Shown: positions 40,701 through 55,700, numbered from the stretch's first letter. The stretch: DNA of 64,000 nt from Ramlibacter montanisoli (GCF_013087525.1 NZ_JABFCS010000001.1:1612001-1676000), one strand, 5' to 3'. Notes: generated by a model not told the origin, from the sequence alone. Translations and numbers: made by a program.

Positions 40701-43700
40701 CTCGCCGCGGATCAGGCCGTTGCTGATGAGGGTCAGGTCGCCGAAGGTGCCGATGGCCGCGAACGGGTCGGTGCCGGCATCGATGATGCTGCCGGAGGAC
40801 TTGACCAGCACATCGCCGGTGCCGCGCACGGTGCGCACCAGCAGGTCGCCCGTGCTTTCCAGGGCGACGGTGCCGTCGGCCCGCGCGACCAGCACGCCGG
40901 CCGCCTGCACGTCCACGTCGTCCTGCAGCTGCAGGGCCACGCGCTCGACGACCGACTTGTCGGCCACCAGCTGCCCGTTGAGCAGGTTCGCCGTGCTCGT
41001 GTCGTTGGTGCTGCGGTCCGCCGTCACCTTGTCCCAGCGCGATTCGTTGCCGAAGACCTCGGTGCGCAGGTTGAGGTTGCCCGAGCTGCCCAGGTACTGG
41101 TACAGGCCGTAGCTGCCCGCGCTGAACTCGACCAGCACGTAGCTGTCGTGCGCCACGAAGACGCTGTTCGGCGCCAGGGACTTGCTCGGGCCCGTGGCCA
41201 CGTAGGTGATGTGCTCCCAGCGGCTCGTGTCGCCGAAGTTCTCGTGCCGCAGGTCGTCGCCAGGGGCACCGCTGGTGCCGATGAAGCGGTAGGTCGCGTA
41301 CTGGGTGCCGTACACGTCGCTCGCGGTGGCGGTGGCCAGCACCTCCCTCTCCCCGTCGTCCAGGGAGCCGAAGCCGCCAGACAGGGCTATCACCTGCGCG
41401 GGCTTGCTGCGGCCGATCGAGCCGGTGCCGTTGACGGCCGTCAGCGTCACGTTGTCGCCGATGACGTTCATGCCCTCGGGCGCGGTGACCAGGGGTTCTG
41501 GCCCTGGAAGTTCGCCAGCGGGAACAGGAACTTGTACAGGCCCGGCGACACCGGGAAGTTGAACGCCGCCAGGTCGACGTCGTTCGCCAGGTCGGTGTCG
41601 TACACCTTGCCGACCAGGCGGTGGCCGGTGCCGGTCACGCCATTGGCGTCGTTCACCGTGTCCAGGCTGATCGCGATCGCGATGTCGGCCTGCGCATTGG
41701 CCAGGCTCGTGGCCAGCGACGCCGTTCCGTCGCCATTCAGGATCAGGAAGTAGTTCCCCTCTTCCACCAGCCCGGTGATCGCCTTGCCGCTCACCACGTC
41801 GTGCCGGTAGATCACCTCCTGCAGGTCCACGAGGCCGTGCCCCAGCGGCAGGTTGAAGACCAGCGTGCCGCTCACGACCGCAGTCGTCACGTGCGTGTCC
41901 ACGAAGGAGATCGGCTCCAGCCCGTTGAGCTGGTTGGCGAGGTGCAGCTGCTGATCCGTCAGCGGGGTGCTGTTGACCAGCGTGCTCAGCTCGAAGCTGG
42001 AATCCAGGATGGAGCCGCTGCCGGTCGTCAGCGTCACGTCGCCGCCGCCTTCGACGGAGGCGTTGGTCGAGAACTGCAGCGCCCGCACCAGCTTCAGGTT
42101 GCCGCTGGTTTCGGTGACGTTGATGTCGTCGCCCGCCACCGCGGAGAAGCCGCCGCCGCCCGCCAGCAGGATGTCGGAGTTGATGCGCAGCGCGTTCACG
42201 CCGGTGCCGCCGATGTCGGCGCTGGCGCCGGTGGCCGAGAGTTCGACCCGGTGGCCCTGCACCAGGGTGGTGGCCGGGTCGGCCGCGGTGCGGATGCCGT
42301 CGGCGGCGATGATCGTCGTGTTGCCGCCGGTGCTGACCACCTGACCCACGCGCAGCGCGCTGGTGTTGGAGGCCTGCCCGGGCGCCAGCGCCGCCAGCGC
42401 GAGGTCGGCCACGCCGGTGATGTGGATGTCGCGGCCGGCGTGCACTTCCAGCTGGCCGACGCCGCCCTCGACCACCAGGCGCACGTCCAGGCCGGCGTCC
42501 ACCGTGGGTGCATCGTTGAAGATGGCCGTGGTGGCCGTGCCCAGCACGGAGCCAAGGTCGGAATCCAGGGTGATGCTGCCGCCGTTGGCGACGCTCACGT
42601 TGCCCTGCACCAGCAGGTCGTGCTTCGACTGCACCTCGATCGTGGAACTGGTGTTGCCGGTGAACGCGACGTCGATCGCGTAGTCGGCGCGCAGCGCGTG
42701 CGTGTAGTAGTCCTTCTGGCCCTGCACCGAGGTGACTTCGGTGTGGTAGGTCTTGGTCCGCAGCCAGCCGCCGCCGGTTTCCCATTGCCGCGGCGTGATC
42801 GTGCTATTCAGGAAGTCGCTGTTGTAGTCGGCGTCGCCGGCCTGGGTGGCGGCCGGTTCCCAGAAGTTCGTGTCGCCGTAATCCTGGTTCGGCAGCACGG
42901 CCTCGCCCGTGAACTTGGGCACGTACACGGTGCCGACCACGCCGCCGATGCCGGCGCCTTCCACCCGCAGCACGCGGGTGACGCCGGTGAACACGTCCAC
43001 GTCGGTGTCGGCCAGCCGCTCGTAGCGGATCAGGTAGTCGTTGCCGGCGGCGTTGGCCGGCAGCGCCGAGCCGGTGGTGGAGCCCGCGAGCGCCTCCGAC
43101 TCCAGCAAGGGTGCGGCGTCGGTGAATTCGATGGTCTGCCAGACGTAGGAGTTGTCGCCCGACAGCCAGTCCTCGAAGCCGGTGTCGCCGCCGAACAGGT
43201 TGAAGGTGTTGCGCTCGTACTTGGTCACCGTGGTCTGCACGAACTCCTGGCCTTCGGTCCAGACGTAGTACAGGCCGGAGCGCGGCGTGTAGTGGGTCAC
43301 GTCGCCGTCGGTGCCCTGCAGCGTGTAGGTGATCTGGCTGAATTCCTCGGTGCCGTTCACCGTGGTGCTGAGCGAGCCGTCGTAGATCGACTTGACCACG
43401 CCGCCGGCGTCGTACACGTACTCCGTCTTGGCATCGTCCGACGTGTCGGCGTTGGAGATGCGCGCGGTGTCGATGATGGTGATCTTGCCGACGCGGTTCT
43501 TGGTGGTGTCGATCCGGTTGACGATCAGCTTGTAGTCGCTGTCGTTGGTGATGTCGACGTTGGCGTAGCCGTGGGCGGCGCGGATGATGCCGCCGCCGGT
43601 GCTCAGGATCTGGCCGGCCAGGATGATGCGGCCGCCTTCCGGCACCAGGTCGTCCACCACGATGGCCTGCTGCGCGGCGTCGAAGTGCGCCCGCACCGGG

Positions 43701-46700
43701 ATGGCCTCGGTGCCGAAGCTCACGCCGGTCAGCGGGTTGCCGTTGACGTCGATCAGCTCCTCGGTGGTGCCCGGCTCGAAGGTGCTGGCGATGTGCAGTT
43801 CGACGTTCTGCGCGCCGCTCTGGATCAGGCCGTTGATGTTCAGGAAGCGCGCCGTGATGGCGATCGTCCCCTGCGCCAGGATGCGCGCGCCGGGCGCGTT
43901 GATGGCGGCCTCCAGGTTCGTGACGCCGTCATTGACCGTCGACGCATCGCCGAACTCGAGGTGCTGCTGCAGGCCGGCCTCGTTGAAGACGAGCTGGCGC
44001 AAGGTGTCGAAGTTGACCAGCTGGCGAGGGTCGCGGCCGGTATGGAACCAGTCGTCCGAGTTGAGCGTGAAGTCCTTGGCGGCCTCGATGATCACGGGGT
44101 TGCCGCGGATCTCGCCCGAGACGGTGATGCTCGCCTCGAGGTTGCGGATCTTGACCTCGCCGGTCTCGTTCACCACGTCGCCGACGATGTACAGGTCCTG
44201 GTCGAGCGCCGGCAGCTCCAGGTCGCCCAGGTCGAAGGACCCGCTCTGGTTCTGCGTGATCTCGATCTTCTTGTCGGCGACGTTCTCGTTGCTGGTCAGC
44301 GCGACGTTGTTGAAGTACACGTTGCCCGGGGTGAGCACAGTGTACTGGCCGTTGACCGAAGTCACCACGCGGGCGTCGTTGATCACGGCGTCGTTCACGG
44401 TCATCGTGAACGGCGTGTTGTTCAGGATGTTGATCTTCGCGCCGGCGCGGGCCACGATGTCGCCGTCCGTGATGCGCGCGTTGATGCCGGCCAGCGAGCC
44501 CGCGTCGCCATCCACGAACACGGAGCCGGGCGAGGCATAGATGTTCGGCACCTCCACGAAGATGATGTCCAGTTCGCGCCGGATGGTCGGCTGGATGCCG
44601 GGGTCACCAGGTCGCCGTCTTCCAGCAGCCCGAGTTCCGCCAGCGCCTCGTCGATCAGCTCCAGCTGCACCTGGTAGCGCGCCACCGCCTCGGGATTGCT
44701 CGAATGGCTGGCGATCCATCCCATCACCTTGTCGCGCTGCTCCAGCAGCACGTTGCCCAGGTTCTTGTAGATCAGCTGCGGCGCATCGAGCTCCACCGGC
44801 TTGATCACGAAGAACTCGCCTTCCACCGCCGTGCGGATGCGGCTGGTGATGTTGCTGTCGTACACCACCACGTTGGCCAGCAGCATGGCCGTGCCGTCGT
44901 TGGCCAGCGCATCGCCCTGTTCGAGGGTGGGGCCCAGCGGGCGCCAACGCGCCGTGTTGGCGAAGTTCTCCTGCTCCAGCACCACTTCCTGCGAGAACTG
45001 GGACACCGGGATGAACTGGTAGAAGTTGCCCACGGTGCCGCCGGCGTTGGCGCCGGCCACGACCTTGATCACCGTCCCGGTGTTGATCGCGAAGGGGATG
45101 GTGGCCAGGTCCAGCGCCGCGTAGTGGTACGGGATGTCCGCGTCCAGGCCCAGCGCGGTGCGCGTCGCGGCGTCGAGCGGATCGCCGATGTTGATGCCCG
45201 AGGGCAGCAGCGAGACCGGCTTGATCTGCAGGACCGACTGGTTGTTGATGCCTGCCTCGATCTTCGCCGTCGTGGCCACGTTCACCACGTTGGTGCTGTT
45301 GGTGTTGGCGTTGTCATCCACCGACACGCCGTAGGGGATCAGGGACAGCGACAGCACGTCGCCGGACTCGTGGCCGCGGGCGTCGCCGCCAATTCCTTCG
45401 ATGCTGCGCAGGTAGATGTTCTGCAGCGCCTGCACCTTGCTGTTGCCCGTCACCTGGATGTTGTTGTGCTCGTCCAGGGTCACGGCGGCGATCGGAACGC
45501 CGATCGCCGGCAGCAGCGAATACGCCTGCACGTTGGCGTTGGCATAGCCGTCGCTGATGTTCACCTGCCCGTTGGCGTCGCGGCCGGCGAACAGCTTGAC
45601 GTCCTTGCCCTTGACCGTGGCGCTGTTCAGAAGGATGTCGTTGTGGGTCTCGATGTCCGTGATCGCCACCGAGCCGCCGGCGCCGGAGATCGCCACCGCG
45701 ATGGTGGTGTTGACGTCGGTGCGCGCGTAGCCGTTGGACCGCGTGGTGATCTCCACGTCGCCCGCGACGCTGCGCACGGTGGCGCCGTCGATGTTGACGG
45801 TGGAGCGGGTGTCCATCGACACGTCGGACTTGCCGAGCGAGATGCCCAGCAGGCCGTAGGCTTCGGTCTCGACCTTGTCCAGCGCCTCCACGTCGGTGAA
45901 GGATTCCAGCCGCAGCAGGCCGGGCGCCGCGTTGTTGCCGGCGGAGGTGATCTTCGCGCCGCTGCCCACGTCGATGCGGGCCTGGAACTCGTTGCTGTCG
46001 GTGCCGACGTCCGTGTCGCTCAGCAGCGCGGTGACGCCGCCCAGGGAGACCGAGGCGGACGCCAGGTTGGCTTCGTTCAGGGTGTCGAAGCGGGTCTTGT
46101 CGAACGCGTTGCGGGCGCTCAGCAGGACGTTGACCGCGGTGATCTGGGCGTTGTTGCCCACGGAGATCAGCGCGTCGCCGGTCGCCTCCACGCTGGCCAG
46201 GGCGCCGCCGCCGGTGGCCAGGCCGAACTGCAGGGCCTCGGACTTCATGTCGAGGTTTTCCTGGTTCAGGGAACGCAGGCTCACGGAAGTGGCGTTGGCG
46301 ATGGTCGCACCGGTTCCGATGGTGACCTGGGTGCTCTGGTCGCTGTCGACTTCCACCAGGGCGCCGGTCACGGCGATCGCGCCGCCGCCGGCGGCCTGGC
46401 CGCTGGCCCAGGCGTCGTTGGTGTTGCTGGCGTCGATGGTGACGAAGCGGGCGTGGGTGATGTCGGCGCCGTCGTCCATGCCGGCGTTCACTTCCACGAC
46501 GCCGTCGCCGCGGCCGATGTCCACCTTGGTGGCCATGCCGCCGACGGCGATGCCGCCCACGGTGACGCCGTGGCCGACGGCCGTTCCCGTGTTGTGGGAG
46601 AGCGCCTGCACCGCGACATCGTTGGTGGTCGACACCGTGGACGCGCTGCCCAGGCGGGCGCTCACCGTGGTGTCGAGGTCGGTCTGCGCGAAGTTGACGC

Positions 46701-49700
46701 CGACGGCGATCAGGCCGCCCGCCAGCGCGAAGGTTTCGCTCTCGGCGACGTTGTCCGCATCGGCCTTGACGGTCAGCGAATTCGCCGTCACGTTGCCGTT
46801 GGACAGCACGTTGACGCTGCCGCCCACGTGGGCGTCGCTCAGGCTCAGGCCCACGCCCACCGTGCCCAGAGCCACGCCAGCGGCGGTCGACCGGGCCTCG
46901 TTGTCGGCTTCACCGGCGATGGTCACGCCGCCACCGGCGGTGATCGTGCCCGACATGGTGGCCGTCACGTTGGCTTCGGAATCCGAGAAGGCAACGGCGC
47001 CCGAGGCGCCCAGCAGGGCACCGCCGGCACCGGCGAGCGCCGTGGCGACGGCGCCGTCCCCGCCCAGGGTGTTGTAGCGGGCGCGGAAGCGCACGTTGCC
47101 GCCGCCCGTGGTGGTGTGCACGGTCGCGCCGCTGCCCAGCGTGGCGCTGACCGCGGGCGCGAGGTTGGCGAACACGAAGGAGCCGGCGAGCGAGCCGGCG
47201 CCGCCGGCGAAGCCCTGGGTCTTGCCCTCCGCGGTCATGCGCGTGTCGGCATCGACCGTGACGCTGCCCGTGGTGCGGATGTCGGCGCTGTCGCCGACTT
47301 CGGCCGTCACCTCCGGCGAGACGTTCACGAAGGCGAAGTTGATGCTGCCGGCGATCGCGCCGACGCTGATGCCGAAGGCCGTGGCCTTGGTGTCGATCGT
47401 GGAGTCGGCGTTGACCTCGACGCTGCCGACGGTGCCCACGCCCTGGCCGATCTGCGCATTGGCGCCGATGTAGGCCCGCGTTTCGGTGGCGCCGGGGTTG
47501 TCGATGCTGATCTTGGTGAAGGATGCGCCGATGGCGCCCGCGCCCGTGGCAAGGGCCGGCGTTTCGGTCAGGAAGTTCTGGTCCGTCTTCGCGTCGATGT
47601 CGATCGCTCCGGCGCGCACCACGGTCGCGCCTGCAGAAAGGCCCGCGCTGCTGGTGCTGGCGTCGTTGACCACCGACACCGCGGCGCCGACGCCGACGAA
47701 GCCGGCGGCGCCCGCCAGGGCCAGCACGTCCACGTCCTCGTCGAGGTCACTGCTCACGCGCAGGGTGCCGCCGGCACTGAGCGTGCCGCCCGCCGCCGCC
47801 GTGACGTTGGAGGCGATGTTGGTGACGCTGATGCCCGCGCCGACGCCGACCAGGCCGGCAGCGACGCCGCCGGTGACCAGGTCGACCTCCAGGTCTTCCA
47901 CCGCCTGCACGCGGATGTCGCCGCCGGCCGTGGTCTTCGAATTGCTCGCGATGGTGGCCGAAGTCCCCTTGATCGCCTCAGGCCCCGCGCCCAGTGCCGA
48001 GCCGACTTCCGCGGCCGACAGGCTGTTCGCATTCAGGGTGGCGACGCTGCCATTGACGACGCCGGCCATGCGGCCGTCGCTGGTCTTGTCCGCCTCCGGA
48101 TCGTTCGGCGGCGTCGGGCCGAAGGCGCCGCCCAACTGGCTGCCGACCTGGCCGGAAGCGGCCTGGCCCTGGTCCGCGGCGTCCTGGTCGGCCGTCTTCG
48201 GGCCGGAGCCAACCTGAAGCGCGTTGCCGCTGGTGCCTTCCGAGCCGTCCTCGTTGTTGTCCGAGTAGTCGGACGTCATCGCCGAGCCGATGGACCAGAC
48301 GGACACCGATGCCGCCACGCCCACCACGCCGGCCGCGCCGGCCAGGACGAAGCCGTCGACCTCCTTGATGGAGGCCGCGTTCGCCTCGACGTTGTCGTTG
48401 GCGGTGACGGCGGAGCCGCCCAGGATCTGGGCGCTGGTGTCGTTGGTGAGCACGCCCACGCTGACCGCGGCGCCGACGCCGACGAAGCCGCCGGCGATCG
48501 CGCCGGCAAAGGTGGTGGCGCGCGCCTCGTTGGCGGCGCCGACGAAGACGCCCTGGCCGCTGGCGGCGTCCGCGTTCACGAAGGCGTGCCCGACGCCGCC
48601 GCCCACGGACGTGAGGTTCTTGCGGCCGGGGTCCCCGCCCGCGATGGCGTGGGCTGCCGTGTCGTACAGCGCGAAGTTGCCGCCGCCCAGGCTGCGCACG
48701 TAGTAGATCCTGCCGTCTTCCAGTCCGCCGACGGCAGCGCCGCTGCCCTTGCGGTAGGTGACGGAGTCGCCGTTGACCAGGCCGGTGCCGGTGCCGAGCG
48801 CGATGGCGTCGGTGGCGATGTCGACGTCGGTGGTGAGGAAGGCGATCGCTTCCTGGTTGATGTCGGCATCGCCGATCCAGGCCTGCGTGTCGGAGTCGAC
48901 CACGCTGACCGTCACCGCGCCGGACACGCCGACGAAGCCGCCGGCGGCGGCCACGCCGATGTGCAGCAGTTCCTCGCTGGAGGTGGCCTGCACGACCAGG
49001 CCGTGCCGGGTCTCGGTGCTGAAGCCGTTGGCTGCGTCGCCGCTGGTGAGCCCGGAGGTCAGGACGCCGGAAACGCCGGCGCCGTGGCCCTTGGCGTCCA
49101 CGCTGGCGAAGTCGTCCACGAAGGCCTGCGTGTCCTTGCTGATCACGGTCACGCCGACCGAGGCGCCCACGCCGACGAAGCCGGCACCGAGGGCGCCGCT
49201 GATCATCATCATGGACGTATCGTCCGAGGCGCGCACCGCCACGTCGCCGCCGGCATGCACGTCGCCCTTGATCGAAGCCTTGGTCTCGTTGGTGATCGAC
49301 AGCACGCTGACGCCGCCGCCCACGCCCACGGAGCCGGCGGCGATGCCCATGCCGATCATCAGCACGTCCTCGGTGGCGTGCGCGTCCACGCTCACGTCGT
49401 TGCGCGCGCGCACGTCCGCGCCGGCGCCTATGCTGGCCGTGGTGGTCATGCCCAGCACGGTCACGTCCACGCCGGGCGCCACGCCCACGGCGCCGAAGCC
49501 GGCACCCGCGGCCAGGGCCACGTGGTGGAAGTCGCTGCCGGAGCTGACGGACACGCTCTGGCCGGAAGCCGCGCCGCTGGCGTCGGTGTTGACGTCCGCG
49601 TTGGCGCCGATGAAGGCGCTGGTATTGACGTTCACCACGTTCACCGCGGCGGCGATCGCCACGCCCACGGTGCCGCCGCCGATGCCGGCGGCATAGGTCT

Positions 49701-52700
49701 CGATGTCGTCGCGGCTGGTGGCGGCGATCGCCACGCCCTGCACCGTCGCGGTGTTCGCCGTCAGGTTGCGCTGGCCGGGGATCGCGGTAGTCCCGCCGGC
49801 TTCGTCGCCGTTGGAGTCGATGCCCTTCACGTTGGGCTGGTCGACCTCGCCGCCGCCCTTGAGGCTGTTCGCATCCTGGCTGACGGCGTCCTGCGCTTCC
49901 AGGAACTCGGACTTCGTCAGGACGTGGCCGGTGCCGAAGGCGGAGCTGGGCGTGCCGTCGTCGTCGGCCTGCGTCAGGTTGACACGCGTGACCAGCTTGT
50001 GGGACGTGCCGGTTCCGTCGTCGGTCAGGTTGACCCGACCGAGGGCGCCGCCGTCGCGCGCATGCTGCTTGGTGTCGTAGAAGGTGACGTCATCGCCCTG
50101 GACGCGCACGAAGTAGGCGTTGCCGTCCACCAGGCCGCCGATCGCGGTGCCGCCGCCCGCGCGGTACACCACGCGGTCGCCGGTGTCGAGGCCGTGGCTC
50201 GGGGCCAGGCTCAGGGTCTCGGCCGTGGCATCCACCCGCCCGGTGGGATCGATGCTCACGTCGCCGGCCATGGCGTTGGCCTTGGTGTTGTAGAAGCTGG
50301 CCACGCCGCCGTCGTTGCGCAGGAAGTAGCGGCCGCCGTTGTCCAGGCCGCCGACGGCGAGGTTGTTCTCGTTCTCGCCCTTGCGATAGGTCACGGCATC
50401 GCCGGTGACCAGCGGGGAGGAACCCAGGTTGACGGTATCGTTCGCCAGGTCGACATCGCCCTGGTCGAAGGTGTCGAACAAGGGCGCGCGTCGACGACGA
50501 AGCTCTCGTTGAAGGTACCGGTGTTGACCGACAGGCCGGCCGTGTTGCCGTCGCCCGTGACCTTGGCGCCCTGCCCGATGAAGGCCTGTGTGTTCTTGTT
50601 GACGACGCTGACCGTCGCCGCCGCGCCGACACCGGCGCTGCCGCCCACGGCGACCGTGGCCACCACCTTGTCCATTTCGGTGACGTCGTCCGCGGCGATC
50701 CGCACGGTGCCGCCGGCATGCACGTCGCCCGCGCCCAGCGAGGCCGGGCCGGAGTCCGGCAGGTCGCCGATGTAGGCGCGTGTCGTCATGTTCAGCACGT
50801 GCACGCTGGCGTTCACGCCGACGCCGGCGCTGCCGCCCACCGCGATGCCGGCCGCCACCGAGGTGACGTCCTCGCTGGACATCGCGTTGACGTCGATGTC
50901 GCCCTCGACATCGGCGATCACCCCGGAATCAATGAAGGCGGAGGTGTTCTTGACCAGGGAGAGCACGTCCGCGCCGACCGCAACGCCCACGGAGCCCGCG
51001 GCGCCGATGGAGCCGGCCACCGAGACGATGGTGGTGGCATCGCTGGCCTTGACCACGAGGTCGGGCACGCCGGCGGCGATCCCGTTGGTGGAATTCACGG
51101 CGGCACCGCGTCCGACGGACGCGGTGGTGGTCTCGCTCAGGACGTTGATGGTCGGGGCCACCGCCACGCCCACCGAGCTGGCGGCCGCGCCGGCCGCCGT
51201 GATGGCGATGAATTCCTCGGTGGAGACCGCCTCCACCTTCACGCCGTCGCTGCCCGCCGATTCGACCAGGTTGCCGGCGCCGATGCGCGCCTCGACCGTG
51301 TCGATGTGGACCATCGTGGTGTTCGCCACGCCGACGCCGGCGCTGCTGCCGCCGCCGATGGCGCCGCCGATCATCAGCGAGTCCAGGTCGCCCTGGGCAC
51401 GGATGGTCACGTCACCGCCCGCGTCCAGGCTGGTGTCGGGGCTGTCCTCGAGGAAGGCGCGGGTCTGGGTGCTGAGCACCTGCACCGCGATCGATGCTGC
51501 CACGCCGGTGCCGCTGGTGCTCAGGCCGAAGGTGCCTGCGATGGAGGTGATGTCGTCGGCCGAGGTCGCCTCGACCGAGATGTCGTCGCCGGCGACCAGG
51601 TCCGCGCCTGCGCCCACGGAGGCCGTGGTGTCGCGCACGATGACGCCGACGTCCAGGCCGATGCCGACGCCCGCATTGCCGGTGGAGGCGGCCAGGCCGC
51701 CCGCGGCGCTGACCAGCGTCAGCGTGTCGGAGGCGGCGACCTCGATGTCGCCGCCGGTGGCGGTGACGTCCGCCAGCGTGCCGATGCGCGCGCTGGTGTC
51801 GACCAGGAAGATGTTGACGCTGCTGGAGCCGCCGACCGCATTGCCCCCGGCTGCGCCGGCGACGCCCGCGGCGAAGCTGGTGACCGCGACCGTGCCGATC
51901 ACGGGCAGTTCCTCGCTCTTGGGCAGCACGGACGACGTCGCCTTGACGGAGACGGAGTCGCTGGCCGTGACCACGGCCGCATCGCCCAGCGTGGGCTTGT
52001 CGCCGATGCTGGCGCGGGTCTCCTGGTCCACGACGTTCAGGGCGATGGCGATGCCGATGCCGGTGCCGCCGCTCTGGGTGCTGATGGCCGCGCCGCCCGC
52101 GATGTTCTGGAGCTCGTTCTTGCTCTCGGCGAACACGTCCACGGAGCCGGCCGTGGCCGTCAGCGTGGCGCCGCCGGCCACGCTGGCTGCCGTGTCCTGC
52201 ACGACGATGTTGATCGATACCGAGCCGCCCACGGCGGTCTGCTTGGAAGCGGCGCCCGCGAGCGCCCGGCTCTGGAATGTGTTGGTCTCGCCACTGGCCA
52301 TCTTGGCCTCGACGGCGATGCTGTCGGCGCTGAGCGTCGCGTCGCCGACCTCGGCGCGGTTGTCGATCAGCGCGATGTTGAGGCTGACCGCGCCGGCCAC
52401 GCCGGTGTCCGCATTGGTGTTGGTGGCCGTGGACAGGCCCTGCGCGACGGCATCCGCCACGCTGGTGGCCTGCACTTCCATCGCGCCCGTGGCGGTGATG
52501 GTCACGTTGCTGCCGATGCGCGCGGTGGTGTCGGCATCCAGGAAGTTCACCGCGACCGCGGCCGACACGGCCGGGCCGTCGCTGGAAGACCCGCCTTCGA
52601 GCTGCTGCCGTCGCTATTGCGCCCGGATTCCTTGCCGGTGTCGTCGCTGGCATCGCTGCGCGCCTTGCTCTGGGCGTCGGAGTCCGGCTTGGCCGTGGTG

Positions 52701-55700
52701 CCGGCGCGCGAGGTGGCATGGTCGGACTGCGCGTTGGTCTCCTGCTCGGAGTCCTTCGAGGCTTCGCCGCCCTCCTCGTCGCCGTTGGTGTCGCTGGAAG
52801 CCCCGGCGGCGCTCGCCTTGCTCAGCGCCGTCACGGTCGCCTTCGAAGCGGCCTTCACGTCGACCTCGTGGGCGCCGGTGAAGCTGCGGCCGATCTCGGC
52901 CTCGGTCTTGTTCACCGCGATGTTCAGTGACAGCGCCACGCCGACGGCGGCGTCGCTGCCGGCCGCGCTGCCGCTGCCGGTGGTCAGCACCGTGCTGTCC
53001 AGGCTGGCGGTGGCGCCGAGGTCGCCGCCGAGAGTGATGGTTCCGCCCGAGCCACTGTCCGTGCCGATGCGCGCGCGGGTGGTGTTTTCCACCACCGCGA
53101 TGCCGATGGCGGCGCCGACGCTGGTGCCGCCGCCGCTGGCGCCGTTCTCCGCGAGCGTGTGCGCCGCGCTGGCGGCGTCGGCGGACACCAGGAAGTGGCC
53201 GGTGTTGCCGGACATCGTTTCGCCGTTCTGGACTTCGGCGATGGTGTCGGCCAGCAGGATGTTCAGCGCGAAGGAGGCGCCGACGCCCACGCTGCTGCCC
53301 CCGCGCCGCCGGTCACGCCGGAGGGCGCCGCGGAGACGAAGCTCTCGCTGCGGTTGGCCGCATGGATGTCCACGTCGCCGCCGTCCAGCGTCACGTTCGC
53401 TGGCGTGGCGGTCACGATGGTGCCTTCGTCGAAGCCGACAACGGCGATCGAATCGAGGTTGGCGACCGTGATCGCCACCGAGCCGGCCACGCCGATGTCG
53501 CCGCCGCTGGCGCCGGACAGCGCCTCGGCGTGCATGGTGTGCGTGCCGTCGAACAGGCGCTGGGTCGTGTTGCCGTTGGAGGTCAGCTTGATCGCCTTGC
53601 CGGCCAGCGCGTCCTCGCGCGAGGTCGCGAGCTCGGCCCGGTCCCCGTCGAGGATGATGATGTAGTAGGTGGTGCCGTCGGTGAGGCCGCCCATGGTGGC
53701 GCCGGTGCCGTTGTCGTAGCGCACGGCGTCGCCGGTGCGCAGGTTGTGCCCTGCGCCGAGGTCCACCACGCGGCGCTGGGCGGAGTCGAAGCTCACCTCG
53801 TCCTGCCCGATCAGGCCGAACAGGCCGCCGTATTCGAACTTGTGGCCGCTTCCCGTGCCCTGGTCGGTGAGGTCCACCCGGCCTACGGTGCCGCCGGCCT
53901 TGGCGCGCGCTTCGCCCTCCTCGTCGTCGGAGCCTTCGTACAGGATGACCTTGCCGCCGTCCTCGACGCGCGCGTAGTAGCTGTCGCCGTCGTCGAGACC
54001 GCCGATCTCGTTGCCGTCACCATTCTGGTAGGTGACCTTGTCGCCGGTCTTGATCGTGTGGCCCTTGCCGATGAACAGCGTTTCGGCGTCCGTGTCGACC
54101 AGGTTCACCAGGGCCGGCTCGACCTCGAGCTCGCGCTGGGCCATCTTCGCCTCGACGGTGAGGCCCGCGGCCTCGACGGTCGCGCCCGCACCCACGTAGG
54201 CCTCGTTGTGCACCGTCGCCACGTTCACCGCGACACCGACGCCGACGCCGGTGCCTCCGCTGCTGGTGACGGCGCTGCCGTCGGCCGTGGCGGTCGCATC
54301 GGTCAGGTTCGCGGCGGTCAGGATGAGCGCGCCCGAGCCATCATCGTCGCTGTCCGCGATGACGGTCCGGAATTCGGGCAGGGCCGCCCGCGAGGTGGAA
54401 GTGGCCACTGTGACGGCCACCGCGCCCGCGACGCTGACGGAGCCGCCGGACGTGTCCGAGCTGGCGGCGTCGGTCTTGTTGGTGCCGCCGTCGGTCTGCC
54501 CGCCGTTCGCGCTGGAGCGGCTGTTGGCGAAGTCTTCCTGCTTGCCGACCTTCTGGTCGGTGGTTTCCTGCGCCGGTTCGCCCTCGGCGGGCTCTTCTTC
54601 CTGTTCGCCGCCGGCGACGCTCGCACGGGCGGTGGCGCGGTTGGTGGAGATGGTGCTGGCGCCGAACTGCACGTCGCCCGCGGCCGTGATGTCGCGGCCG
54701 GTGGTGGCGATGGCGGAGTCGGTGCCGATGGAGACGGCGATCGTGATGCCCACCCCCGTGTCGCCGGACTCGGTGTCGCCCTTGGCGTCGGTGAAGACCG
54801 AGCCTTCGTGCGATGCGTCGGCATCGAGGCCGCCGCTGAGCGTGAGCGTGCCGCCCGCCAGAGCTCGGCACGGGTGTCGTTGTCGGCCACGGAAACGGCC
54901 ACCACCGCGGTGATCGCGGTGTCGCCGGCGGAGCCGCCTTCCGCTTCGGTCGCCATCGCCGACTTGGACGACGCGACCATCGTGAGGTCGTTCGCGCCGC
55001 TGATCAGGACATTGCTGCCCACCACGGCGTCGGTGTCGGTCTCGCCGACGTTGACGGCGATCGAGGCGCCCACGCCGATGTCGCTGCCGCCTTCCTGCTT
55101 GGCGCCGGCCTTGACCGTGTTGGAGACGAAGTTCTCCGCCGAGAGCGACACGTCGCGGTCGGCGACGGTGCCGGTCAGCGTGAGGGTGGCGTTGTCGGCG
55201 ATCTTCGCCTGGGAGCGGCTGATGCCCACGTTGATGGCCAGCGCGCCGGCCACGCCGGTCCCGGCGCCGCTGGCGCCGGAGGTGGCTTCGGCCTTGAAGC
55301 CGTGCACCTGGTCGCCGCCGTCGGCGGGCACCAGGGCCTGCACCACCACGCCGTCGGCGGTGACCGTGCTGTCGCCGAGGATGGCTTCGTTCACCACGTT
55401 GGCCACGTTGACGGAGACGGCGACACCGACACCGGTGCCGCCGTCCGCCCCTTCGCCCTCCATCGTGGTGCTTGCATCCGCGATGGCTTCCGCCCCTGCA
55501 TTGTTCTCGGACTTGAGGGTCAGCACGCCGTCCGTGGAGGACGTGCCGGCCACGATGACGAGCCCGTCGTCGATCTTCGCGCGGGCCGTGGAACTCTGGA
55601 TGGTGATGGCGACCGCGCCGGCCACCTGCACCTTGCTGCCGCCTTCGCCCTCGGCGGAAGCGCCGTCGGTGCTCTGCGCCGGCGAGTCGGAGCCGTTGGC

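Noticed and set aside
31863-50775. Very long plus-strand open frames antisense to the giant gene (3,296 residues at 31863-41753 and 2,023 residues at 44704-50775).
   Set aside because: They lie exactly opposite a coding frame of GC-rich, repetitive codons, which removes antisense stops. Their translations are low-complexity H/R/V/A/G strings without domains, start signals or continuity.
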